Shown here in pieces: positions 51,759 through 60,562 of a DNA stretch of 64,000 nt. The position numbers and the translations under genes were made by a program. The notes under the pieces are model-generated. The model did not search any database and had not been told where the DNA came from. It saw only the letters and a list, made by a program, of their open reading frames with translations. Numbering within the stretch: position 1 is the stretch's first letter; the number at the start of each line of letters is the position of its first letter. Where the stretch lies: contig JAITCP010000157.1 of assembly GCA_031283025.1 (NCBI GenBank), forward strand, positions 3,768-67,767, written 5' to 3'. The stretch is from Spirochaetaceae bacterium (GTDB lineage Bacteria; Spirochaetota; Spirochaetia; Treponematales; Breznakiellaceae).

Positions 51759-53147
51759 CTAGCGTTTCAGCGTGAGCAATTCCTGCAAAAGCTGATCCGC
51801 TGTTTGTATAGTCCGGGAATTGGCCTGGAATCCCCGCTGGGTTACGATCATGTCAACAAACTGATCGGCTAGGTCTACGTTGGACATTTCCAGCGCACCG
51901 GATATGACCTTGCCCTTGCCGGCCACCCGTGCCGGCCCTATGTTGGCAAGGCCGGAGTTAGTGGATTGGACAAAGGTGTTTTCTCCCGCTTTTTCCAAGC
52001 CGCCCTGATTGGCAAAACTTGCCAGCGCCACCTGGCCCAAAACCCGGTTGGTTCCGTTGCTGAATACCCCGGTAATAACGCCGTTCTGGTCGATCTTGAA
52101 GTTGTCCAGATACCCCATGGCGTAGCCGTCCTGTTCCACCATTTTTGTCGAGCTTTCCTGGGCATACTGGGTAATGTTCCTCTCATAGCCGCCGACGGTT
52201 CCCAAATCCAGGGTAAAAGCCTGCCGTATGGGGGCGCCGTCCGCGCCGGGGGTTGTGCCCAGCACGTCAAAGGCGATGTTCATCACAACCTGTCCCGCTC
52301 CGCCGGATTCGTTCCCCGCGCCGTCAATAACGGAAAGTAAAAGCCCGTCATTGTCAAAGTTCACGGTGAATACATTGGGGCCGCCCGTTGCGGGGGCTGC
52401 TTCGCCCAGCCCGACCGCCGCGTTAGTGGGGGGATCGCTTAACGGATCAACCGTAGCCGTAGCGTTCCAACTGTTATTGGCGCCGGGCACTCTGGTAAAA
52501 TCAACCTGGAGGGTGTGGACATCTCCAAAGGAGTCGTACACTTTTATGGAACTGCGCCAGGTGCTGGCCCTTACCTGGGCGGGGGTGGGGTCTTCCGGGA
52601 GTTCGGGAATCCGCTTGTCCAGGTTACAGGCAAAATTTACCTGTGTAGTGGCTTTAGCGGGGTCTTTGGAACCCACGGGGATTACCAGGTCTTCCACATC
52701 CCGTGAAACATCCAGTAACTGATCCTGGGCCATCCAGCCCTGAACCCGCATACCGTTGGCCGGATTGACCAGGGTTCCCTGATTGTCCAGGCCAAAAGTT
52801 CCCGCACGGGTATAGAAGGTTTGTTCTCCGCTCTTTAGCACAAAGAACCCCGTCCCCATAAGGGCAAGGTCTGTCGGAACCCCGGTAGTTTGGAGCGCCC
52901 CCTGAAGATGTATCGTATCTATGGAAGCAACGGACATACCCAGGCCGACTTCTTTGGGGTTAATGCCCCCCAAGTCCTCTGTAGGCCGGGCCGCTCCGGC
53001 AAGCTGCTGGTAGAGCATATCCTGAAAATTAACCCGGCCTCTTTTGAAGCCCGTTGTGTTGACGTTGGCAATATTATTGCCCACCACATCCATCCGGGTC
53101 TGGTGGTTTTGAAGTCCCGAAACACCGGCAAATAAAGAACGCATCAT
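51759..53147 (-). CDS. flgE: Flagellar hook protein FlgE (462 aa)
   Basis: Hook subunit of the periplasmic flagellum. The N-terminal rod/hook motif is VVGNNIANVNTTGFKRGRVN and the C-terminal heptad region is MIVTQRGFQANSRTIQTADQ. K161 and C174 (in NFACNLDK) are spaced 13 residues apart, matching the Lys165/Cys178 pair that forms lysinoalanine cross-links between hook subunits in T. denticola. Start is ATG 53147 with AGGAGG 8 bp upstream. Confidence 0.95.
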   Translation of the reverse strand: MMRSLFAGVSGLQNHQTRMDVVGNNIANVNTTGFKRGRVNFQDMLYQQLAGAARPTEDLGGINPKEVGLGMSVASIDTIHLQGALQTTGVPTDLALMGTGFFVLKSGEQTFYTRAGTFGLDNQGTLVNPANGMRVQGWMAQDQLLDVSRDVEDLVIPVGSKDPAKATTQVNFACNLDKRIPELPEDPTPAQVRASTWRSSIKVYDSFGDVHTLQVDFTRVPGANNSWNATATVDPLSDPPTNAAVGLGEAAPATGGPNVFTVNFDNDGLLLSVIDGAGNESGGAGQVVMNIAFDVLGTTPGADGAPIRQAFTLDLGTVGGYERNITQYAQESSTKMVEQDGYAMGYLDNFKIDQNGVITGVFSNGTNRVLGQVALASFANQGGLEKAGENTFVQSTNSGLANIGPARVAGKGKVISGALEMSNVDLADQFVDMIVTQRGFQANSRTIQTADQLLQELLTLKR

Positions 53148-53159
53148 GATTGGTACCTC

Positions 53160-53666
53160 CTATTCAGATACTTCTGTTTCAAATACTTCGGTTACCTGGT
53201 CCCAGTCATAGTAAAAACCGTTGACTAAAACCTGGGGATCGCCCCCCTTGGTTACCGAGCGGACCACTCCCTGAACAGTTTTGAATCCGTCAAAAATTTC
53301 CACTGTTTTACCCAGGGCGGATGCGGCGCCTGAACCGGAGATCATTTCCGCTATCCGGGCAAAGTCGCGGCTTAGGCTGTTACTGAGTTTGTTAAAACCT
53401 TCAGACATGGCCGTCATTTGTTCCAGGCTGGAAAATTGGGCCATCTGGGCGATAAACGCCTTGTCATCCATCGGGGACAGAGGGTCCTGATAGGCAAGCT
53501 GTTTCATCAATAATTGAAGAAAATCATCTTTTCCCAGGGCTTGCCGGGGGATCCTTCCGTTTTCTTTGTCCTTTTCAAAGGTTTCAAAGTTAAATTGCCT
53601 GACTTCCATGTCCCGCAGCGCTTTTTCCTGCGGATCCATCCGCAGATTCATCTCTACTGCTGACAT
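53160..53666 (-). CDS. flgD: Flagellar hook assembly protein FlgD (168 aa)
   Basis: Hook-cap scaffold. Contains the FlgD N-terminal motif LGKDDFLQLLMKQLAYQDPL, followed by FIAQMAQFSSLEQM. The C-terminal ~60 residues are a reduced beta domain. Located 12 bp before flgE and 24 bp after fliK. Confidence 0.94.
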   Translation of the reverse strand: MSAVEMNLRMDPQEKALRDMEVRQFNFETFEKDKENGRIPRQALGKDDFLQLLMKQLAYQDPLSPMDDKAFIAQMAQFSSLEQMTAMSEGFNKLSNSLSRDFARIAEMISGSGAASALGKTVEIFDGFKTVQGVVRSVTKGGDPQVLVNGFYYDWDQVTEVFETEVSE

Positions 53667-53690
53667 TGTTTACTCCTCTATCATTTTTGT

Positions 53691-54977
53691 TTAGACCAGC
53701 ATATTAACGGCGGTAAGCCCAAAACCAAAGTTGTAAGCGCCGAATGATTCCGCCGGTTCCGCCGCCTCTTCATAAGTGGCGGCCAAACGTTCGGAAAAGA
53801 ACGGTTCCGGCGCGTCTTTTTCCTGCCAACGCTGTCCGTCATTCCGGTAATCAAGGGCCGCATTCAGCGACGCTTCAAAACCGGAATCCTTAAAGGCCTG
53901 TTCCAGGGTATGAATTTCCTGTTCAAAGGCCCTTAGGGCTTCTTCGCTTTCCACGACGATATGCCCTAATATCTTGTTTTCGGCCATTTCCAGATGTATC
54001 TTAACTTTCCCCAGGGTTTCCGGTTTTAGGGAAAGCCGTATCGTGCCTTCCCCGCCGTCCCGGAGCACCACGGCGGCCTGTTTGACAATGTCCGTGGAAA
54101 GGTCTCCGTTGAGTTCCCGTGCGAGGACTTGGGCAAAGTTTTCCCCGCCGGTTCGGGTGTTGTTTTCCGTTCCGGCGGCCTCGCCGCGCCGTTCGCCCGC
54201 AGGCCGCAGTTCCAGGACGATTTCTGTTTCCGCATGGCTGCGGACTTCTTCCGCCCCTTTAAGGCCCTGTTCGGCTATTACCCCCGCCTCCGTCCCGGTT
54301 TGGGTACGCAGATCGCGGACTTCTACGGAAATTCTGTCCCGCCGCCGTTCGGTTTTTTTGGTTTTTGGTTCGTTTTCCGTGGGCGGAACAGCTTCTTTTT
54401 TGGAACGCAGTCCCGGATTCAGGCCCGAATTCAAACCTGCATTCCGGGCTTCCGCCTCGACGGCGGTTTCCGGTTTTTCCCGGTTACGGAAGGGGAACCT
54501 GCGTTCCGCCGTATTCTTTTGCTGTTCGGTGGGCACGTCCTTTAGAACGACCTGTTCGGAAACAAGACCCTTGTCCGCCGTCCGGTCTGCCTGCAGCCGG
54601 ATAAAATGTAATGCGTCTAATTCACTTTGGCGGTTTTTTTCTGCGGTTTCTTTTTGTTTTTTCCCTTTTAAGAGAGAAACGGAAACGTCGTCCCCGTCCT
54701 TCCCCAAGGGGAATTGCCGCTGCTTGCCTCCGGCAAGGCGAATGGCCTTTTCCTTGCCGTTGATTTGTGCGGTACCCGCTTCCTCAGCGGCACCCGCTTC
54801 CTCAGCGGCAGTCTTCCGGGATGCAACTGCATCCGGTTGTGTTTTTTTGTTTATTAGTCCAGCGAGTAGTTTGGCAAAGCCCCCCAGCGCGTCATTTTTA
54901 CGGCCTTTTTTGGGGCTTTCCGGTCTCTCTAACCGGCTAAGTTCCGGTTCAGTGGGCTTTTGTTCGATTGTAATCAT
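53691..54977 (-). CDS. fliK: Flagellar hook-length control protein FliK (428 aa)
   Basis: A long, charged, poorly conserved N-terminal region (~1-310, rich in Lys/Glu/Arg/Ala) is followed by the C-terminal Flg_hook domain (AVVLRDGGEGTIRLSLKPET, LGKVKIHLEMAENKILGHIV). It sets hook length and triggers the export switch (equivalent to treponemal Tap1). Start 54977 begins MITIEQKPTEPE with GGAGG 10 bp upstream; the longer reading overlaps flbB and is rejected. Confidence 0.88.
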   Translation of the reverse strand: MITIEQKPTEPELSRLERPESPKKGRKNDALGGFAKLLAGLINKKTQPDAVASRKTAAEEAGAAEEAGTAQINGKEKAIRLAGGKQRQFPLGKDGDDVSVSLLKGKKQKETAEKNRQSELDALHFIRLQADRTADKGLVSEQVVLKDVPTEQQKNTAERRFPFRNREKPETAVEAEARNAGLNSGLNPGLRSKKEAVPPTENEPKTKKTERRRDRISVEVRDLRTQTGTEAGVIAEQGLKGAEEVRSHAETEIVLELRPAGERRGEAAGTENNTRTGGENFAQVLARELNGDLSTDIVKQAAVVLRDGGEGTIRLSLKPETLGKVKIHLEMAENKILGHIVVESEEALRAFEQEIHTLEQAFKDSGFEASLNAALDYRNDGQRWQEKDAPEPFFSERLAATYEEAAEPAESFGAYNFGFGLTAVNMLV

Positions 54978-55054
54978 CGCCGCCCGGCCTCCTCTATAGG
55001 GAAACCATGTTTCCGTAAGGAAACGGTTTCCCGGAATTCCGGAACAGCCGATTT

Positions 55055-55669
55055 TTATGGGGAACTGGCAACCATTTTCCGCTGCAGTTCCGCCGCCCTT
55101 GCGGCTCCTTCCGGCGTTGCCGCCATTAGTTGGAGCCAATAAGGAACCAGAGAGCCAGTTCCGTCCCGCTGGGCTACTTCATCGGTTTTCCGGAGTACGT
55201 CGATTGCATTCTGATCGTTCATAGCCGTAATAATCGCCACCGCTCGCTCCGGTTGCATATTGGTCAGCCATTGGGAAATGCCCTCAACGTTTCTTTCCTT
55301 ATTTTCGGCGCTTAAGAGCATATCATTTATGGAATTTTCCATTTCATCCAGCGCTTTCTGCCGTTCTTCCAGTTCCTGGGCCATTTGTTCCAATTCGGCT
55401 ATTTTTGAGGTAATTTCATCTTCCCGCTTGTCCATGTCCAGTTCCCGCAGGGCCTCCGCCTCCAGCCGCATTGCCAGCCGTTCCGCGTCAAGGTTAAGAA
55501 AGTCGTCGGGGCCCAATTCTTCCCCGGTACGGCCTTCTTTGCCGATAAACTTGTACAGGGGAGCCAGCGTGGTCTTTGCGTCAATCACGTTCAGGTAGTC
55601 AAACCAGAGTATGCCCCCGCCTGCCAGGATGAGGATCAGTATCAATAGTATGATTATTCTGCCTGCCAC
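55055..55669 (-). CDS. flbB: Periplasmic-flagellar collar protein FlbB (204 aa)
   Basis: One N-terminal TM (IIILLILILILAGGGILWF), a long coiled coil (~60-125, EDEITSKIAELEQMAQELEE) and a MgtE_N/MotE-like C-terminal region (WLTNMQPERAVAIITAMND). In Borrelia, FlbB is a base of the spirochete-specific motor collar. First gene of the flagellar set in this window. Start is GTG 55669 with GGGAGG upstream. Confidence 0.9.
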   Translation of the reverse strand: MAGRIIILLILILILAGGGILWFDYLNVIDAKTTLAPLYKFIGKEGRTGEELGPDDFLNLDAERLAMRLEAEALRELDMDKREDEITSKIAELEQMAQELEERQKALDEMENSINDMLLSAENKERNVEGISQWLTNMQPERAVAIITAMNDQNAIDVLRKTDEVAQRDGTGSLVPYWLQLMAATPEGAARAAELQRKMVASSP

Positions 55670-55727
55670 GGCCTCCCTCCCCCAAATTAGCTCTTATTAT
55701 ATTATTAACGGCAAAAAAATCAAAGTG

Positions 55728-56819
55728 TTAAGGGGGCGGCCCCAACAGTTCCATCCGAGCCTTGACATAGTCCAGCCTGTCGTGGTTAAGCACTGTCCGG
55801 CGGTACGGGGTTTCCCGGAGCTTCTCTATGCGGTAATTTCCCCGGCTGACAAATTTTTTCTCCTCCCCTTCAATAAACCAGTAAACAAGGGCGATGTTTT
55901 CATCGTTCAATTCCAGGGCGGTGATGCCCCGGCGGCTGATGGCGCTGCCTGAGTTAAACAGACAGGGCACGGGAAGCTCGTCGCCGTAGAGGCTCTGGCG
56001 CAGTACATCCCGCCGCTCGGAACGCTTTAGTTTGCCCAGTTCACTGCGGAGGGCGGACACTTCCGCGGCAATGCGGCTTTTTTCCCCCTCCCGTGAAGCG
56101 GGATAATCCCTGCAAAGCCGCTCGATCTCGAACTTGATAAAGTCATAGCGGCCCAGGGATTCAAAAAGAGAGCGGTGGGTATGGCCTATGATAGAGATGC
56201 AGTTGTTTTTCATGGAAAAAGCATAGGCCATTTTTTCTACAAAAAAACGCCGGTGGGGGTTGCGGGCGGCGGAAATGTTTTTGATGCCGAAGGGAGTCAA
56301 AATGTACCGGACGAAATTCCGGGCCAACGCGTTATAATTGGTATAGACAGAAGAAGCCTGATGCCCGTGGTAAACAAAAATGGGGAGTTCGCTGGTTTCT
56401 ATTTGAAGTATCTGGTACAGGGGATAGGGGTAATTTTTTTCATGGACAAGGTCTTCATCATGGTTTCCCAGGGTTTTATAGAGCCGGTTTACTCCGGCAA
56501 ATAAATCAAAGACCCGGTAGAGCGCCTGCCACTGCTTTTGTATGGAGGTATAGGAGTAGCGGTGCAGTTCTTCCACGTCACCGTTAAGTACCAGATTCCA
56601 GCCCTGAGGGTAATAGTAGTTTTCCAGCATGGAGATAAGGAGGGCGCCGTTTGGGGCCAGATCGTCCCGCTTTCCGCAGCCCATGTGAAGATCGCTTATC
56701 ACCAGCACCTTTGTATCCTGCCCCCGCAAATCCAGGAGGGCGCGGCGCTGGTTATCCGGGGCAGTTGTTTGGACAACGGCGCTGTGCAGCGCCATATCGG
56801 GGAAAAAATTCTTTGCCAC
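55728..56819 (-). CDS. Calcineurin-like metallophosphoesterase (363 aa)
   Basis: Metal-dependent phosphoesterase fold with the full motif set: ISDLHMG (D43, H45), LNGDVEEL (D81), GNHDED (~117) and GHTHRS (~219). Substrate cannot be deduced. The region between ~125 and 215 is longer than in small family members. Start is GTG 56819 with GAAGG upstream, 5 bp after the DHH-CBS gene, so the pair forms an operon. Confidence 0.88.
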   Translation of the reverse strand: MAKNFFPDMALHSAVVQTTAPDNQRRALLDLRGQDTKVLVISDLHMGCGKRDDLAPNGALLISMLENYYYPQGWNLVLNGDVEELHRYSYTSIQKQWQALYRVFDLFAGVNRLYKTLGNHDEDLVHEKNYPYPLYQILQIETSELPIFVYHGHQASSVYTNYNALARNFVRYILTPFGIKNISAARNPHRRFFVEKMAYAFSMKNNCISIIGHTHRSLFESLGRYDFIKFEIERLCRDYPASREGEKSRIAAEVSALRSELGKLKRSERRDVLRQSLYGDELPVPCLFNSGSAISRRGITALELNDENIALVYWFIEGEEKKFVSRGNYRIEKLRETPYRRTVLNHDRLDYVKARMELLGPPP

Positions 56820-56824
56820 TTTAA

Positions 56825-58210
56825 TTAGCCTTCTACAGTAGTACCGGATGATTCTGTTTGGAGCGTCTGAAGCGCTGCCACTGTTTTTTCCATTTCATCT
56901 TCAGTTCCAAGGCCCTTGCGGCGGCTTTTGTACTCCAGAAAATCCCAGCGGGTAACAATACCAATAAGCGTATCATTTTCAATGATGGGAAGATGGCCAA
57001 TGTGGTTTTTAAAAAATACCCTCTCAACTTCCCGCATGGTAACCGCCGGATGGGAACTGATTATATTTTTCGACATATAGGCGCTTACCGGAGCGTGCAT
57101 TTGGGAAACCCGCCGGGCTTTCATTATGTCGCGCAGGCCTATAAAGCCTGAAATTTTCCCCTGATTGTCCAGAACCGGAAGCCCTGTGTGGTTCACTTTT
57201 TCCATGTATATGGAAGCGTCCATAACAGAGGAGTTTTCATGTATAGTGAACACATCCGTTGTCATAACGTCTTTGGCGCAGGTAGCGGGAACCAGTGATT
57301 TTTCCAGGTGGTTCAAAAATTCCTCGTAGAAGAGGGGCCCTTCCTGGCCGCGGAGCATCAAAGAGGCGGCCAGTTGGTGCCCGCCGCCGCCGTAGTCCCT
57401 TAATAATGCATGAAGGTTGATACGCTGTTTCTGGCTTCTGGTAATAACCAAAATGGTCTTGGTTTTTCGGACAAAGAAAACGGCAAAGTACGCGTCGGGA
57501 TTTTCTATTTCCATGATCTTTTCTACCACCGGGGCAAGGCCGGGGATGTTTTCATCAAGTTCAAGGTAGGATAAAAGTATCTCATGGCCGTGGATCAGCT
57601 TTTTTTCTACCATTAAAAGGAGTTGGTTAAGTACCAACAACTGGTCGTCTTCCCTGATTGTTTCCAGAAATGACTTAACCAGCCGTAGGGATCCCCCCAT
57701 GTCCAGAAGCCAGGCTGCCGCTTCCAGGTCTCCCCGGCAGACATTCTCGTAAATAAGCCGGCCTGTGTCGGCATATATCCCCGTTAGGGCTATCGTGGCT
57801 TCCTCACTTGTAAGCGTAATTCCCTGTTCCATGGCAAGTTTGGCCAGGTAACTGGTGTTGGCGCCCCAATTTTTGCCCGCGTTCTCCGCCCCCGGTATAT
57901 TACATTCTTCATTGGGATGGTGATCATAAATCGTAATCCGGGGCTCTTGATTGCGCATATACTTAAAATATTCTTTAACCCTTTCAGCGCTGGAGGTATC
58001 TACGATGATTATGTGCTCTATTTTTTCCTTTTCCAGGTCCTTGGGATCAATAAAATTAAAGTATTCTTTATATAAATTGTATACGCCATAGGCCATTGGG
58101 TGGATGATCCGGCTTCTTACAAGAACATGATCCGGAAAGAGCTTTTTAGCCAGAATGAGAGAACCCAAACAGTCAAAATCCATGTTGGTATGGCCAAAAG
58201 TAATGTTCAC
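56825..58210 (-). CDS. DHH-family phosphoesterase with two CBS domains (461 aa)
   Basis: The N terminus has the DHH motifs ITFGHTNMDFDCLGSL, IIVDTS, IYDHHPNEE and GIYADTGRL. A DHHA1 RNA/nucleotide-binding end (YGGGGHQLAASLML) and two CBS domains (VMTTDVFTIHENSSVMDAS; YMSKNIISSHPAVTMREVE) follow. This looks like the N-terminal half of the DHH-CBS-poly(A)-polymerase/CCA-enzyme fusions but has no nucleotidyltransferase part. Start is taken as GTG 58210, directly before the first DHH motif; ATG 58183 would cut into that motif. Divergent from rdgB. Confidence 0.82.
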   Translation of the reverse strand: MNITFGHTNMDFDCLGSLILAKKLFPDHVLVRSRIIHPMAYGVYNLYKEYFNFIDPKDLEKEKIEHIIIVDTSSAERVKEYFKYMRNQEPRITIYDHHPNEECNIPGAENAGKNWGANTSYLAKLAMEQGITLTSEEATIALTGIYADTGRLIYENVCRGDLEAAAWLLDMGGSLRLVKSFLETIREDDQLLVLNQLLLMVEKKLIHGHEILLSYLELDENIPGLAPVVEKIMEIENPDAYFAVFFVRKTKTILVITRSQKQRINLHALLRDYGGGGHQLAASLMLRGQEGPLFYEEFLNHLEKSLVPATCAKDVMTTDVFTIHENSSVMDASIYMEKVNHTGLPVLDNQGKISGFIGLRDIMKARRVSQMHAPVSAYMSKNIISSHPAVTMREVERVFFKNHIGHLPIIENDTLIGIVTRWDFLEYKSRRKGLGTEDEMEKTVAALQTLQTESSGTTVEG

Positions 58211-58255
58211 ACTTAAAGTATAGCATGGATAATTAGTCTGTGCTACACTGCTGCA

Positions 58256-59011
58256 ATGAATATTTGGCTTGCGTCGGGAAACAAGCACAAACAACAGGAA
58301 TTGGCCGCCATTTTTGCCGATCATACCCTCAAAATTCCCGCCGATGCTGGAGTTACAGGCTTTGACCCGCCGGAAACCGGCGCGAATTTTGCGGAAAACG
58401 CCCTGATTAAAGCCGGGGCGCTCTACAATATGCTGAATTTAAGCTCCGGTTGTCCGGGAAATCATGGGCCGGTACTGGCCGATGACTCCGGGCTTTGCGT
58501 AGATGCGTTAGGGGGAAGGCCGGGTGTTTACTCCGCCCGCTATTACGGTAAAGACAGTTGGGACAGTAACGGAACATTCCGGCCATTCGGAGAAACCCGG
58601 CCTAACGGGGCGGCCCAGCCAGGCGGGAGGCCCCCGCTTGACGGGATGACGCTGAAAAACATAAGCGATGAAGAGCGGAATTCCCTGCTATTGGAGGAAA
58701 TCGCCGCCGCCCTTGAGAAACGGCCACAGGGGGCGATGCCCCTGCAAGGAACGGGAGCACGCGGCTGCCGTTTTGTCTGCGCTATGGTTCTTTTTTATAG
58801 TAAAGACCGCTTTTTTCTGGTACAGGAAACCTTGGAGGGGGAAATCGTCCCCTCCGCCGCAGAAATCCGGGGCAGGGGGGGCTTTGGCTATGATCCGATC
58901 ATGTACCTGCCGGAATTGGGCCGTACCGTAGCGGAACTGCCGGAAGAAGAAAAAAACCGCCTGAGCCATCGCGGCAAGGCGGGAAGGGCAATAGCAAAAC
59001 TGCTATTGTAA
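58256..59011 (+). CDS. rdgB: XTP/dITP diphosphatase RdgB/HAM1 with insertion (251 aa)
   Basis: Removes non-canonical purine nucleotides (dITP, XTP). Family motifs: LASGNKHK (5-12), LADDSGL (74-80), GRGGFGYDPI and SHRGKA. About 50 residues longer than usual because of a Gly/Pro-rich insertion at ~101-136 (RPFGETRPNGAAQPGGRPPL). The 3' end overlaps the convergent GH20 gene by 9 bp. Confidence 0.9.
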   Translation: MNIWLASGNKHKQQELAAIFADHTLKIPADAGVTGFDPPETGANFAENALIKAGALYNMLNLSSGCPGNHGPVLADDSGLCVDALGGRPGVYSARYYGKDSWDSNGTFRPFGETRPNGAAQPGGRPPLDGMTLKNISDEERNSLLLEEIAAALEKRPQGAMPLQGTGARGCRFVCAMVLFYSKDRFFLVQETLEGEIVPSAAEIRGRGGFGYDPIMYLPELGRTVAELPEEEKNRLSHRGKAGRAIAKLLL

Positions 59012-60562
59012 CGGCCCCCGGTACTGAAGCAGGCCCAGGGAATCCAGCCGTTTTTGGTGTACCGGAAGCCGCCGGGCAAAGTCCTCAAAGTCCTTGCCTT
59101 CACGGGGAGTCCACAGGGCCTCGGCAATGGCGCAGAGCCGGGGGAAGATCATGTACTCGGCGATTTTCCCCGCATAGATGAGTTCAGACCACAGGTTGCA
59201 CTGGCCCCCCAGAATCCTGGCGGCTTCTTCCGCGCTCATTTCCGGGGTAACCGGATCCATGGAATAACTTTGGGCCACCGGGGAAATCACAAAAGCCTGC
59301 CCCGGCTCTTCCGCGTCGTCTGTGTGTTTATAATCCAGATAACAGCCGCCGGTGTTCGGGCACATGATCACCGGATGCCCCAGAGCGCTTGCACGTTTTC
59401 CACCCTCACTGCCCCTCCAGGACATTACTACCGTTTCTTTGGGAAGTTTGAACTGCATGGAATCTTCCAGCACTTCATCCCAGCCGATGGCAGTCTTGCC
59501 CCGTTCGGCAAGCATATTGACAAGCCGTAGCGTTATCCAGCTTTGCAGTTCCTCGGCGCGTTTCAGCCCAAGTTCGGAAAGCCGCCTTTTGCATTTGGGG
59601 CAGGCCTTCCAGTTGTCAAACCGCACCTCATCCCCGCCTATATGCACGTAGGAAGAAGGGAAAAGCCGGGCCAGCGCGTTAAAGACACCGGCGGCTAAAT
59701 CGAATATTCTGCCGCTTCCCGCGCAGAGCACGTTCTCCAGAATGCCGGTACGTTCCTCCACCCGGTACGGCCCGCCGGTACAGCCAAAACCAGGATAGGA
59801 AGCGAGGATTGCGCTTGCATGGCCGGGCAAATCAACTTCGGGGATAACCTCGATATGGCGGGAAGCGGCATAATCCACCAGTTCACGGATTTCGTCTTCC
59901 CGGTAAAATCCGCCTGAGTAGGGCATTCCCGGCAGCCTGCGTTCCTGACGGCGGGAACCGATTTCCGTAAGCAGGGGGTATTCCTCAACGGGAAGCCGCC
60001 AGCCCTGATCATCGGTTAAGTGCCAATGAAACCGGTTGATATGGTGCAGGGAAAGAACGTCAATAAGGCGTTTGATAAAGGGAAGCGAATAGAAATGCCG
60101 GGCGCTGTCCAGCATAAATCCCCGCCATGAAAAACGGGGGTAGTCGGTGATTTCACAGCAGGGCAGGGTTATTCCGTGTTCCGGGGAAACCCCGCCGTCC
60201 CGGTATTCAGAGAGGACAAGCTGGCGGAAGGTCTGCAACCCGTGATAAGCGCCCGCCCCGGCTGCGGCTTTAACGGTAACGGCGTCTTTTGTGATACAGA
60301 GCCGGTACGCTTCAGAGCGGGTATTGCCTACCCCATCCGGAAGTTCTTCTTTTTGACAATTTACTTCCTGATAATGGGCCGGTTTTTTTTCCCTGTCAAA
60401 AAAAACAGGACAGCCCGTCCAATCCTGGCGGAGCTGTCCGGCAGCCAGTTGAATTTCTTCATGGAAACATTCATCCCCTTTCAGGAGAGGCAGGCCCGGG
60501 CATTGAAAAAATCCTTCCCCATACCGGATGGAAACCGGCTGGGGAATGATTGATAATGGCAA
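59003..60562 (-). CDS. GH20 beta-N-acetylhexosaminidase (519 aa)
   Basis: Releases terminal N-acetylglucosamine/galactosamine from glycans or chitin fragments by substrate-assisted catalysis. Catalytic pair D311-E312 in HIGGDEVRFD. Other marks: RGFMLDSARHFYSLPFIKR, NRFHWHLTDDQGWRLPVEEY, IPEVDLPGHASA. No signal peptide, so probably cytoplasmic. The frame begins at TTG 60562, immediately after the gdhA stop, with AAGGAT upstream. Confidence 0.9.
   Translation of the reverse strand: MPLSIIPQPVSIRYGEGFFQCPGLPLLKGDECFHEEIQLAAGQLRQDWTGCPVFFDREKKPAHYQEVNCQKEELPDGVGNTRSEAYRLCITKDAVTVKAAAGAGAYHGLQTFRQLVLSEYRDGGVSPEHGITLPCCEITDYPRFSWRGFMLDSARHFYSLPFIKRLIDVLSLHHINRFHWHLTDDQGWRLPVEEYPLLTEIGSRRQERRLPGMPYSGGFYREDEIRELVDYAASRHIEVIPEVDLPGHASAILASYPGFGCTGGPYRVEERTGILENVLCAGSGRIFDLAAGVFNALARLFPSSYVHIGGDEVRFDNWKACPKCKRRLSELGLKRAEELQSWITLRLVNMLAERGKTAIGWDEVLEDSMQFKLPKETVVMSWRGSEGGKRASALGHPVIMCPNTGGCYLDYKHTDDAEEPGQAFVISPVAQSYSMDPVTPEMSAEEAARILGGQCNLWSELIYAGKIAEYMIFPRLCAIAEALWTPREGKDFEDFARRLPVHQKRLDSLGLLQYRGPLQ

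Noticed and set aside
53974..54999. 341-aa open frame on the plus strand
   Set aside because: Antisense shadow of fliK, whose C-terminal Flg_hook domain and operon position are clear; the Ser/Arg-rich composition is a mirror of fliK codons.
54978..55139. 54-codon upstream extension of fliK into flbB
   Set aside because: Out-of-frame overlap with the conserved end of flbB; the GGAGG-preceded ATG at 54977 is more likely.
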